Position numbers and translations under genes: made by a program. Below, piece by piece: positions 23,115 through 32,688 of a DNA stretch of 64,000 bases. The DNA is from Henckelia pumila (taxonomy: Eukaryota > Streptophyta > Magnoliopsida > Lamiales > Gesneriaceae): positions 189,633,821 to 189,697,820 of the forward strand of contig NC_133123.1 of assembly GCF_033568475.1 (NCBI RefSeq). Reading direction: 5' to 3'. Below the pieces are notes generated by a model. That model searched no databases. It saw nothing but the letters and a program-made list of their open reading frames with translations, and had not been told where the DNA came from. Each line of letters opens with the position of its first letter. Within the stretch, counting starts at the first letter, position 1.

Positions 23115-24976
23115 TGTTGGAAAACTGGCGTGTTCCCAGATCAATCACGATTGATACCCGGTGCAGCGGAAGTTTAAAAATTTTATCATGGAACAATTCC
23201 ATGGTGTGGGTATCAACCGTTCAACGATTAAATTATATTGTGTGTGTAAAATTCAAATAACAATTAATTAAATTTTACCTTCAATCTCGAAGCGAGATTA
23301 TTGGACACCAACAGAATTAATCTGCTCTTGTTGTCTCTCCCAGGAACTGATGAACTCCTTCAATCAGGTCCACGAATGGGGTTTAAATCCCTCTGATAGA
23401 TTGCACTAGAAAATCTATCAGAAGTTTTTCTGCGAAGAGATTAAACGAATCTGATTCGTTATTCCTGACTGCAATTAAAAATCACAGACCGGAAATTCTC
23501 TGACAGAGCAAAGGGGGGGCGGCCGAAAATATTAGAGAGAGAGCTAGGGTTCGAAAATTTTTCTCTCAAAATAATGACCTGTAGTGTCTAATTTCTGTAC
23601 TGCAATAACTTATTTATAATGCAGGCCACTAACACCTTAGGGCCCATTAGTCATAAGTTGAGGCCCGACAAGCAAAGCCCGCATGTTCAGAAATTAATAT
23701 AAAATTCATCGTGACTCCGATTGATAAACCGATTTTACCAATGTGCACAGAAACCATTTCTGCACATTTTAAAGTCAAGATAAATTTTCCTGAATCCGAA
23801 TTCAGTGGTTTCCAAAAATGTCCATCCCTATGTCATTTTAGGAAATCCTACTTCCTTACTCTTATTTAAGAAGTCCAACTCCTTAGTTCATTAAATTTAA
23901 CTCTTTAAATTTAACTATCTCAACGGGGATTAAAACTCCATTACACTGTGTGACCCTCAATGGTTCAGGGATACAGCTAGCCGTGGGCTCACAACTCCTT
24001 GTGACTCGGAACAACACTTTCCGACTTGCCCAACGAATCATGGTAAAGCGCCTAGCAACATCGCCCCATGATTCCCTAGGTATCACTGATAGTGCCTACA
24101 AGAACCAGTAGATTTGCGTACAGTACGGTCCCTTCATCCAAATATCCCGATCGAATCAACAACCATTGGTATATCGAGAGTCGCTCAAGATTCGATAACT
24201 ATGCAATACATCTTGAAGATCAAATTAGTGACATCGCATGTGCTACTAAGAAACCATTTCTTAAATCACATCAAGTACTCTGGCCAGAGATTTGTCACAC
24301 TAATATCTCCTCAGATCGCATAGGATATCCACACTCGCAAGTATGTGGTGAATCCTTGACAACAATGCATCGACTCCTATATGTGTCGTAACTGTACCCA
24401 ATCTCGACACCTGATGACCCCCATAGAGTCGGTAAACGAGTCAAAGCACAGCACTAGCATATAGAGTCTCCATGATGTTTCAAGTCGTAAGGACTAATGG
24501 TGTACAACCAAAACCGCGGACTTTATCCACTCGATAAGTGATAACCACTTGGAAAGTCCGGATAGGGTAGTTCGATTATTCATCCTATGAATATCCATTT
24601 GCATGCTTCGAACATCTCCATGTTCCCTACCAATGAAACGTGGTACTCCGCATCGCAAATGCTAGTCTCAAACTCGAGCGATCCTTATCCTTATTATCGG
24701 ACGGCTCAATCGACTAGGAACAGTTTAGAATATACAGTGACTATAAGATGTATTTCATGATAGACATCTCCATGTTCTACCACATCTTACATACACTATG
24801 GTATATTCAAGGTCTTTATTAAAACAACAATAGTATATCACAATATAACAATATGAAGTAATATAAAGTCATTGCCATTAATAAAAGTGTAAATTACATT
24901 AAACAAAATATTGTTTTTACAAAGAGTCATCAAAGCCCATAGCCTCAAGTTGGCTCAGTGGGCACCCACTCTTTCA
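23115..24976 (-). repeat. Copia LTR A (3' LTR)
   Basis: 1862 bp, TGTTGGAAAAC to CACTCTTTCA on the plus strand. Compared with LTRs B and C it lacks 6 bp after GTAGATTT (near 24113) and has private changes near 23852 and 24910. Confidence 0.92.
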
Positions 24977-24990
24977 ATCTCCCACTTGCC
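24977..24990 (-). other. Polypurine tract of Copia copy 1
   Basis: The minus strand reads GGCAAGTGGGAGAT directly before the LTR. The polyprotein stop codon (24991-24993) abuts it, so there is almost no 3' untranslated space. Confidence 0.75.
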
Positions 24991-27900
24991 CTATAGCCAA
25001 CTAGTCATACTATGTAGACCCATTGCTTCGCGATGTTTGTCAAACAATGGTCCTGGCAATGGCTTAGTAAGCGGATCAGCGATATTGTCTGCAGAGGCCA
25101 CTCGTTCGACAGTGATGTCTCCTCTTTCCACAATCTCCCGGATGATGTGGTATTTCCTCAGTACGTGTTTGGATCTTTGATGAGACCTTGGTTCCTTTGC
25201 TTGAGCAACGGCACCCGTGTTGTCACAGTACACCGGGACTGGACCAACAAATTCAGGAATGACGCCCAACTCTTGGACGAAATTCCTCATCCAAACGGCC
25301 TCTTTAGCAGCAGCTGATGCTGCAATGTGTTCAGCCTCAGTGGTGGAATCCGCTGTGGTGTCCTGCTTGGAACTTTTCCAAGAGACAGCACCGCCATTGA
25401 GCATGAATACAAATCCAGAGGTTGACTTCGAGTCATCCACGTCACTTTGGAAGCTAGAGTCGGTATAGCCTTCCAATTTGAGTTCTCGTCCTCCATAGAC
25501 CATGAACATATTCTTAGTCCTTCGTAAGTACTTAAGAATGTCCTTCACGGCTTTCCAATGCATTTGACCAGGATTAGACTGATATCTGCTCGTGACACTC
25601 AGAGCAAATGCTACATCCGGTCTGGTAGATATCATCCCATACATGATACTACCTATAGCTGACGCATATGGTACATGTGTCATATTCTCTATCTCTGCAT
25701 CAGTCTTGGGACACATAGACTTGGATAGAGAAACTCCATGACACATGGGTAGATGTCCTCTCTTGGACCCATCCATTGAAAACCGTTTCAATATGGTGTC
25801 GATGTAGGTTGATTGGGTGAGTCCTATCATTCTCTTAGACCTATCTCTATAGATCTGTATCCCAAGAATGTAGGACGCCTCACCCAAATCCTTCATCAAG
25901 AATCTACCTGATAACCATATCTTTGTTGACTGCAACATCCCTACGTCATTCCCAATGAGTAGGATGTCATCAACATAAAGTACTAAGAATGTCACCGCAT
26001 CCTTAACTACTTTCTTGTACACGCATGGTTCCTCCGGGTTCTTGATGAAACCAAAATCTTTTATTGTTTCATCAAATTTCTGGTTCCAACTTCTTGATGC
26101 TTGTTTTAGACCATAAATTGATCTCTGAAGCTTGCATACCTTATGCTCGCTTCCCATGGATGTGAACCCTTCAGGCTGCTTCATATAGATTTCCTCCTTA
26201 ATGTCTCCATTAAGAAAAGCAGTCTTCACATCCATTTGCCATATCTCATAGTCATACCATGCAGCTATGGCAATAAGGATTCTTATGGACTTGAACATAG
26301 CAACTGGTGAAAAGGTTTCATCATAGTCAACTCCTTGCCTTTGAGTATAACCTTTCGCCACCAATCGCGCCTTGTAGGTCAATACCTTCCCATCAGGCCC
26401 AAGCTTTCTTTTGTAGATCCATTTACACCCTATTGGAACAATTCCATCAGGAGGATCTACTAAAGACCAAACTTGGTTTGTATGCATCGAATCCAATTCA
26501 GACTGCATAGCTTCAAGCCATAAATTTGAATCCGCATCAGAAATTGCTTCCTTGAAGTTTCTTGGATCACATCCAATGTCGGGTTCATCTTGACCCCCTT
26601 CAAGAAGAAGACCATATCGAACTGGAGGTCTAGAAGTCCTCTCTGATCTTCTAGATTCAGACGTGTCCAGCAATGGTTCCTGAGGTGTAGGATCGTTATT
26701 TTGTATTTCGGGTTCTTCTCGAACTTCTTCGAGTTCCATCATCTCGCCTTTCTTATCCAATAAGAACTCCTTCTCCAAGAAGGTGGCATTCCTAGAAACA
26801 AACACCTTTGTTTCAGCAGGATAATAGAAATAATATCCGATTGAATTCTTCGGATACCCTACAAAATAACATAAGCTGGATCGACTATCCAACTTATCTC
26901 CCACTGTCCGCTTCACGTAAGCAGGACATCCCCAAATCCTCAAGTACGAATACTTAGGAGCTTTGCCATTCCATAACTCGTATGGTGTTTTGTCCACTGC
27001 TTTAGTGTGGACGTTGTTCAACAACAATACCGCCGTTTCAAGCGCATAGCCCCAAAACGAAGGTGGAAGCTCAGTGAAGCTCATCATGGATCGAACCATG
27101 TCCAACAAAGTTCGATTACGACGCTCCGATACACCATTCAGCTGTGGTGTCATAGGAGGAGTCCACTGAGAGAGAATCCCATTCTCTTTCAGATAGTCCA
27201 AAAACTCGGTACTCAAGTATTCTCCACCTCGATCCGATCGAAGTGCTTTAATACTTTTACCTAGCTTGTTTTCTACTTCAGCCTTGAATTCTTTGAACTT
27301 TTCAAATGCTTCAGACTTATATTTCATCAAATATAAATACCCATACCTTGAATAATCATCAGTAAAGGTAATGAAGTAGGTGTGGCCATGTTGAGTCCCA
27401 ACTCTAAATGGACCACAAACATCTGTATGGATCAAATCCAACAGATTTTGACTACGCTCAGGTTTCCCCTTAAAAGGAGATTTAGTCATTTTCCCTTTTA
27501 GGCAGGATTCACAAGTAGGTAGAGAGTTAATATCAGACATATCAAACATGCCCTCTCCTACTAGCTTGTTCATCCTCCTTGAGGAAATATGACCTAGTCT
27601 AGCGTGCCAAAGGTTTGCCGTGTTTTGACTATCGATTTTCCTTTTGTTTGTTGTCGCCGGTTTATCAATATAATTTATTGGAACGTCTTTTAGTTTTAAG
27701 TTGTATAGATCGTTTTCAAGTTGTCCATTTCCAATCAAACATTCATTCTTGTAAATATTGCAAATCCCATTCACAAAATTGCAAGAATAACCATCTCTAT
27801 CAAGCATAGAAATAGAAATAATGTTTTTAATTAAATCTGGAACAAATAAAACATCTCTTAATAATAACTTAAAACCGTTCTGCAAAATTAAACAAACGTC

Positions 27901-28905
27901 TCCTACGGCTGTAGCTTCAACTCTGGAACCATTCCCGAGCCTCAGCTGGGTCTCACCCATTCTAAGCCTCCGACTTCTTGTCATCACCTGCAAATCATTG
28001 CAAATGTGAGATCCACATCCGGTATCCAATACCCAAGAAGTAGTGTTAAGCGAAACGTTAATTTCAATATAGAACATACCCTTTGCAGTTCGCAACTGCT
28101 CAAGATATTCCTTGCAGTTACGCTTCCAATGTCCCGGCTTCTTGCAGTAATGGCAAACATCCTTGGATTTTCCATTGTTTGAAGCCTTTGTCTTTTGCTT
28201 CTTCTCGGGCTCGATTTTCTTGGGTGGGGCAGAACGTTTCTTGCCCTTCATACTTGGCCCCTTCTTAGCAGAAGATGAGGAGCCCACCAAGAAAACGGGC
28301 TTATCCTTCTTAAGTGTGGATTCATATGTAACGAGCATATTGACCATCTCTTCAAGGGTGGCCTCTATCTTGTTCATATTAAAATTTACCACAAATCCAT
28401 CAAATGAAGAAGGAAGAGACAGAAGCAGTAAATCCACATTGAGTTCATGCTCCAACACCAAATCAAGGGTCGCCAACTTTTGTATGAGCCAAATCATTCG
28501 TACCCCATGATCACGGACCGAAGTCCCTTCACGCATGCGGCACGTCATCAACTCCTTAACAGTTGCGAACCTTTCAGCCCTCGATTGAGCCCCAAAAAGT
28601 TCCTTGAGTTGCGCGTGAATGTCAGCAGCATTCACCGTGTCCTCAAATCGCCTCTGGAGTTCATCAGACATCGAGGCTTGCATATAGCATTTGGTCTTGA
28701 TGTCATGGTCCCACCATGCATCAAGCTTGGCCAATTCCTCCGGACTTACATCAGCTGGTGCTTCCTTCGGAGGTGCTTTCTCTAACACGTAGAGCATTTT
28801 CTCCGAAGTTAAGACAATCTTCAACTTCCGGAACCATTCCGTATAGTTGGCGCCAGTCAACTTGTTTTGTTCGAGGATCGAGAATAAAGGATTACGCGAA
28901 TTCAT
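24991..28905 (-). CDS. Intact Copia Gag-Pol polyprotein, copy 1
   Basis: An uninterrupted 1304-aa frame from the ATG at 28905 to TAG at 24991, the full length expected of a plant Copia polyprotein. Domains in order: Gag (about 15-200), basic linker, CCHC zinc knuckle CHYCKKPGHWKRNC (251-264), aspartic protease WVLDTGCGSH (DTG 294-296), GAG-pre-integrase with HARLGH and CESC (434-468), integrase core with acidic residues D494, D558 and E594, a variable linker, reverse transcriptase from about 820 with YVDD at 977-980, and RNase H with D1149, E1190 and D1228 ending in IADPLTKPLP. RNase H reads STTEAEHIAAS where the family usually has Tyr. All catalytic residues I can place are present. Whether it is transcribed cannot be seen here. 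Confidence 0.95.
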   Translation of the reverse strand: MNSRNPLFSILEQNKLTGANYTEWFRKLKIVLTSEKMLYVLEKAPPKEAPADVSPEELAKLDAWWDHDIKTKCYMQASMSDELQRRFEDTVNAADIHAQLKELFGAQSRAERFATVKELMTCRMREGTSVRDHGVRMIWLIQKLATLDLVLEHELNVDLLLLSLPSSFDGFVVNFNMNKIEATLEEMVNMLVTYESTLKKDKPVFLVGSSSSAKKGPSMKGKKRSAPPKKIEPEKKQKTKASNNGKSKDVCHYCKKPGHWKRNCKEYLEQLRTAKGMFYIEINVSLNTTSWVLDTGCGSHICNDLQVMTRSRRLRMGETQLRLGNGSRVEATAVGDVCLILQNGFKLLLRDVLFVPDLIKNIISISMLDRDGYSCNFVNGICNIYKNECLIGNGQLENDLYNLKLKDVPINYIDKPATTNKRKIDSQNTANLWHARLGHISSRRMNKLVGEGMFDMSDINSLPTCESCLKGKMTKSPFKGKPERSQNLLDLIHTDVCGPFRVGTQHGHTYFITFTDDYSRYGYLYLMKYKSEAFEKFKEFKAEVENKLGKSIKALRSDRGGEYLSTEFLDYLKENGILSQWTPPMTPQLNGVSERRNRTLLDMVRSMMSFTELPPSFWGYALETAVLLLNNVHTKAVDKTPYELWNGKAPKYSYLRIWGCPAYVKRTVGDKLDSRSSLCYFVGYPKNSIGYYFYYPAETKVFVSRNATFLEKEFLLDKKGEMMELEEVREEPEIQNNDPTPQEPLLDTSESRRSERTSRPPVRYGLLLEGGQDEPDIGCDPRNFKEAISDADSNLWLEAMQSELDSMHTNQVWSLVDPPDGIVPIGCKWIYKRKLGPDGKVLTYKARLVAKGYTQRQGVDYDETFSPVAMFKSIRILIAIAAWYDYEIWQMDVKTAFLNGDIKEEIYMKQPEGFTSMGSEHKVCKLQRSIYGLKQASRSWNQKFDETIKDFGFIKNPEEPCVYKKVVKDAVTFLVLYVDDILLIGNDVGMLQSTKIWLSGRFLMKDLGEASYILGIQIYRDRSKRMIGLTQSTYIDTILKRFSMDGSKRGHLPMCHGVSLSKSMCPKTDAEIENMTHVPYASAIGSIMYGMISTRPDVAFALSVTSRYQSNPGQMHWKAVKDILKYLRRTKNMFMVYGGRELKLEGYTDSSFQSDVDDSKSTSGFVFMLNGGAVSWKSSKQDTTADSTTEAEHIAASAAAKEAVWMRNFVQELGVIPEFVGPVPVYCDNTGAVAQAKEPRSHQRSKHVLRKYHIIREIVERGDITVERVASADNIADPLTKPLPGPLFDKHREAMGLHSMTSWL

Positions 28906-29088
28906 CGTATGAAATACTGAAAAGAAAAACAGACATATATCAATGATTGTTTAACAATTTACTAAGACATAAAATAGGCGAAATTTAATTTTATGAATCT
29001 CACTCCCACTATTTTAACGTTTTCACCACCCTCTAGTGAAAACGGGAAACTTTTTCTTTAGTGAGAACATGGAGTCCAATTGACAAAC

Positions 29089-29383
29089 TTATGGTCCCGA
29101 ATAATATCAGCCAACCATAATTCTCAAAAGGTAGAGCCCAATTGCTTCCAAAGCAACCCCCATGTATTTACCTCATGTCCAATAAGGGCCCAATAATATG
29201 ACGCCGTTTAAAGTGACATGTCTAGATGACCCATCAATATTAAGTTGTGATGGACGGTCGCCATGTGGATCCCCCAATAATATGAGCCGATCCCATGGGA
29301 GTTCCACCCAACTTACAACATGTGTCGATCCAATGTACAGCTTTCCGACGGACGGGCCCCCCCAATAATATGAGCCGGACCGT
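29089..29383 (-). repeat. Four hairpins with a shared AATAATAT loop in the Copia leader
   Basis: The sequence CCAATAATATGAGCC or a close variant occurs four times (near 29097, 29189, 29273 and 29361). Each copy is enclosed by a different inverted repeat: TTATGGT/ACCATAA (29089-29095, 29114-29120), CATGTC/GACATG (29174-29179, 29215-29220), GGATC/GATCC (29267-29271, 29289-29293), and ACGGGCC/GGACCGT with one mismatch (29352-29358, 29377-29383). The loop is kept while stems change. The same block is in copy 2, 7697 bp to the right. Confidence 0.7.
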
Positions 29384-30057
29384 ATCCGCGGGTAGCATCA
29401 CATACATTGACCGTTGATGGAAGGTAGGAACATTTAAACAAATTTAAATTTCCTTTATTTATCTTGATATCAATTTTAAATCATATTTAAAATGAGGGAT
29501 TTTTAATTATAAAAATTTGTCTCATCAATTTTTCAAATTATTGCATGCTTGCCGGATTCACGCAATTATGTCTAAAACATGCATACAATCATAATATCAT
29601 ATATTATATAGGATGATCGATTCCATTTCTAATTGACCCGTGGTTGCCAATCACGAGTCTTAGTCCAATCCTAGGTAATATGCAGTATGCAATGCAATCC
29701 TATTACATTAGCTTCCAATTTACATTTCTTCGTCTTTATTGTCTGCTGGGCCCACCATCTTCAAATCTTGATCTCCCACTAAATCTAATGTATTTACAAT
29801 AAATAACAATGACAAGCAGGGGATACATTTTTAGGGGTGGGAACGGGCCATAAACCAAGCCCACTTTTATTACATATGACATTCATATCGGGCCATAAAC
29901 CAGGCCCATTAATAAAACCAACAACAATAAAACAAAATGTAAATTCCTAACATACACCTACAAAATTGGTCATGGCAATCGATCATCCTTATCCAATAAC
30001 ATTTAATTCAAAATTAATTTATTGGATAACATGCAGTGGCAATTCAAATTTAAACAA

Positions 30058-30205
30058 GATAAAATCATATTTTATATATAAAATCATATTTTACACATAA
30101 AATCATATTTTATCTCTATATCAAATAAAATCATATTTTATCTATAAAATCCAATTTTACAGATAAAATCATATTTTACTTAATATATTATAAGATCATA
30201 TCTTA
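30058..30205 (-). repeat. AT-rich palindrome array in the Copia leader
   Basis: Five units of TAAAATCATATTTTA are seen, plus TAAAATCCAATTTTA and TAAGATCATATCTTA. Each is an inverted repeat with 6-bp arms. In the last, both arms have changed together (TAAAAT/ATTTTA to TAAGAT/ATCTTA), so pairing is retained. Confidence 0.75.
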
Positions 30206-30423
30206 TCATCAATTGTACCAAAAATAATTGATTTCAAAATTCAATTTAAGGATAAAATATTAAAATTTTCCAAAAATTCAAATTTATCCAAAAATTAATT
30301 TTAAAATTTACGGACTCGAACAATTCGATCCGAAATCTCGTGAACCAATCAAAAACAATTTTTGACCGGACCAAAAATAAAATTTTAACACATTAAAATT
30401 AATTTTAAATAAAATATAATTTT

Positions 30424-30685
30424 TCCCGCGGGCCGCCCGGGACACTCCCGGGCCGGCCCGCACCCGGGGCGCGGGCCGGGAGCAGCCCGGCTGCCCCCTT
30501 AGGGCAGCAACAGTTGCTGCCCTGGCGGCGCCTGGCGCCGCCCTGGGCGGCGCCGTGCGCCGCCCTGGGCAGCGCCCAGCGCTGCCCTGGCGGCGCTGAG
30601 CGTCGCCCCTGGGCGACGCCGTGCGCCGCCCGGGGCAGCAACAATTGCTGCCCCACCGGGCAGCGATCCAATCGCTGCCCGGGTT
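30424..30685 (-). repeat. GC-rich array of about eight palindromes beside the Copia primer site
   Basis: A run of adjacent self-complementary units, each about 19-25 nt, mostly of the form GGGC...GCCC with a centre of 1-3 nt. Arm pairs from left to right include GGGCAGCAAC/GTTGCTGCCC (30502-30522), GGCGGCGCC/GGCGCCGCC, GGGCGGCGC/GCGCCGCCC, GGGCAGCGC/GCGCTGCCC, GGCGGCGCT/AGCGTCGCC, GGGCGACGC/GCGCCGCCC, GGGGCAGCAA/TTGCTGCCCC and CGGGCAGCGAT/ATCGCTGCCCG. The array ends about 110 nt from the primer-binding site. Copy 2 (38121-38383) lacks one unit and has gained another. Confidence 0.85.
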
Positions 30686-30792
30686 TTGCCCCGAAAAAAT
30701 TTTTTTATTTAAAAATATTTATTTTGTTTCAAAAACCGAGACTCAAAAATTTTGTACAATTGATTAATTTAATCGTTTGATCTGAGCAACCT

Positions 30793-30805
30793 GGCTCTGA
30801 TACCA
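30793..30805 (-). other. Primer-binding site of Copia copy 1
   Basis: The minus strand reads TGGTATCAGAGCC one base from the end of LTR B, complementary to the 3' end of initiator-Met tRNA. The equivalent site of copy 2 is at 38490-38502. Confidence 0.9.
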
Positions 30806-30806
30806 C

Positions 30807-32674
30807 TGTTGGAAAACTGGCGTGTTCCCAGATCAATCACGATTGATACCCGGTGCAGCGGAAGTTTAAAAATTTTATCATGGAACAATTCCATGGTGTG
30901 GGTATCAACCGTTCAACGATTAAATTATATTGTGTGTGTAAAATTCAAATAACAATTAATTAAATTTTACCTTCAATCTCGAAGCGAGATTATTGGACAC
31001 CAACAGAATTAATCTGCTCTTGTTGTCTCTCCCAGGAACTGATGAACTCCTTCAATCAGGTCCACGAATGGGGTTTAAATCCCTCTGATAGATTGCACTA
31101 GAAAATCTATCAGAAGTTTTTCTGCGAAGAGATTAAACGAATCTGATTCGTTATTCCTGACTGCAATTAAAAATCACAGACCGGAAATTCTCTGACAGAG
31201 CAAAGGGGGGGCGGCCGAAAATATTAGAGAGAGAGCTAGGGTTCGAAAATTTTTCTCTCAAAATAATGACCTGTAGTGTCTAATTTCTGTACTGCAATAA
31301 CTTATTTATAATGCAGGCCACTAACACCTTAGGGCCCATTAGTCATAAGTTGAGGCCCGACAAGCAAAGCCCGCATGTTCAGAAATTAATATAAAATTCA
31401 TCGTGACTCCGATTGATAAACCGATTTTACCAATGTGCACAGAAACCATTTCTGCACATTTTAAAGTCAAGATAAATTTTCCTGAATCCGAATTCAGTGG
31501 TTTCCAAAAATGTCCATCCCTATGTCATTTTAGGAAATCCTACTCCCTTACTCTTATTTAAGAAGTCCAACTCCTTAGTTCATTAAATTTAACTCTTTAA
31601 ATTTAACTATCTCAACGGGGATTAAAACTCCATTACACTGTGTGACCCTCAATGGTTCAGGGATACAGCTAGCCGTGGGCTCACAACTCCTTGTGACTCG
31701 GAACAACACTTTCCGACTTGCCCAACGAATCATGGTAAAGCGCCTAGCAACATCGCCCCATGATTCCCTAGGTATCACTGATAGTGCCTACAAGAACCAG
31801 TAGATTTTGGTTAGCGTACAGTACGGTCCCTTCATCCAAATATCCCGATCGAATCAACAACCATTGGTATATCGAGAGTCGCTCAAGATTCGATAACTAT
31901 GCAATACATCTTGAAGATCAAATTAGTGACATCGCATGTGCTACTAAGAAACCATTTCTTAAATCACATCAAGTACTCTGGCCAGAGATTTGTCACACTA
32001 ATATCTCCTCAGATCGCATAGGATATCCACACTCGCAAGTATGTGGTGAATCCTTGACAACAATGCATCGACTCCTATATGTGTCGTAACTGTACCCAAT
32101 CTCGACACCTGATGACCCCCATAGAGTCGGTAAACGAGTCAAAGCACAGCACTAGCATATAGAGTCTCCATGATGTTTCAAGTCGTAAGGACTAATGGTG
32201 TACAACCAAAACCGCGGACTTTATCCACTCGATAAGTGATAACCACTTGGAAAGTCCGGATAGGGTAGTTCGATTATTCATCCTATGAATATCCATTTGC
32301 ATGCTTCGAACATCTCCATGTTCCCTACCAATGAAACGTGGTACTCCGCATCGCAAATGCTAGTCTCAAACTCGAGCGATCCTTATCCTTATTATCGGAC
32401 GGCTCAATCGACTAGGAACAGTTTAGAATATACAGTGACTATAAGATGTATTTCATGATAGACATCTCCATGTTCTACCACATCTTACATACACTATGGT
32501 ATATTCAAGGTCTTTATTAAAACAACAATAGTATATCACAATATAACAATATGAAGTAATATAAAGTCATTGCCATTAATAAAAGTGTAAATTACATTAA
32601 ACAAAAGATTGTTTTTACAAAGAGTCATCAAAGCCCATAGCCTCAAGTTGGCTCAGTGGGCACCCACTCTTTCA
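30807..32674 (-). repeat. Copia LTR B (shared middle LTR)
   Basis: 1868 bp with the same termini as A and C. It serves as the 5' LTR of copy 1 and the 3' LTR of copy 2. At the five sites where the LTRs differ that I checked, B always agrees with at least one of the other two and shows no private change. Confidence 0.92.
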
Positions 32675-32688
32675 ATCTCCCACTTGCC

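Larger units (their letters stand above)
28906..30806 (-). other. 1.9-kb untranslated leader of Copia copy 1
   Basis: Nearly 1.9 kb separates the primer-binding site (30793-30805) from the Gag start (28905). No conserved frame is seen. It holds three arrays of short inverted repeats, listed separately: GC-rich next to the primer site, AT-rich in the middle, and AATAATAT-loop hairpins nearer Gag. The long structured leader could carry packaging, dimerisation or translation-control signals; this is inference. Confidence 0.75.

Noticed and set aside
30424..30685. CRISPR-like array of short palindromic repeats
   Set aside because: The host is a plant, units are adjacent with no unique spacers, and the array lies in a retrotransposon leader. 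It is a hairpin array, not a CRISPR.
30405..30780. Ala/Arg/Pro-rich 88-codon frames on both strands
   Set aside because: They arise from the GC-rich palindrome array, which lacks stops by composition. The two Copia copies differ here by whole hairpins, so no protein is conserved.
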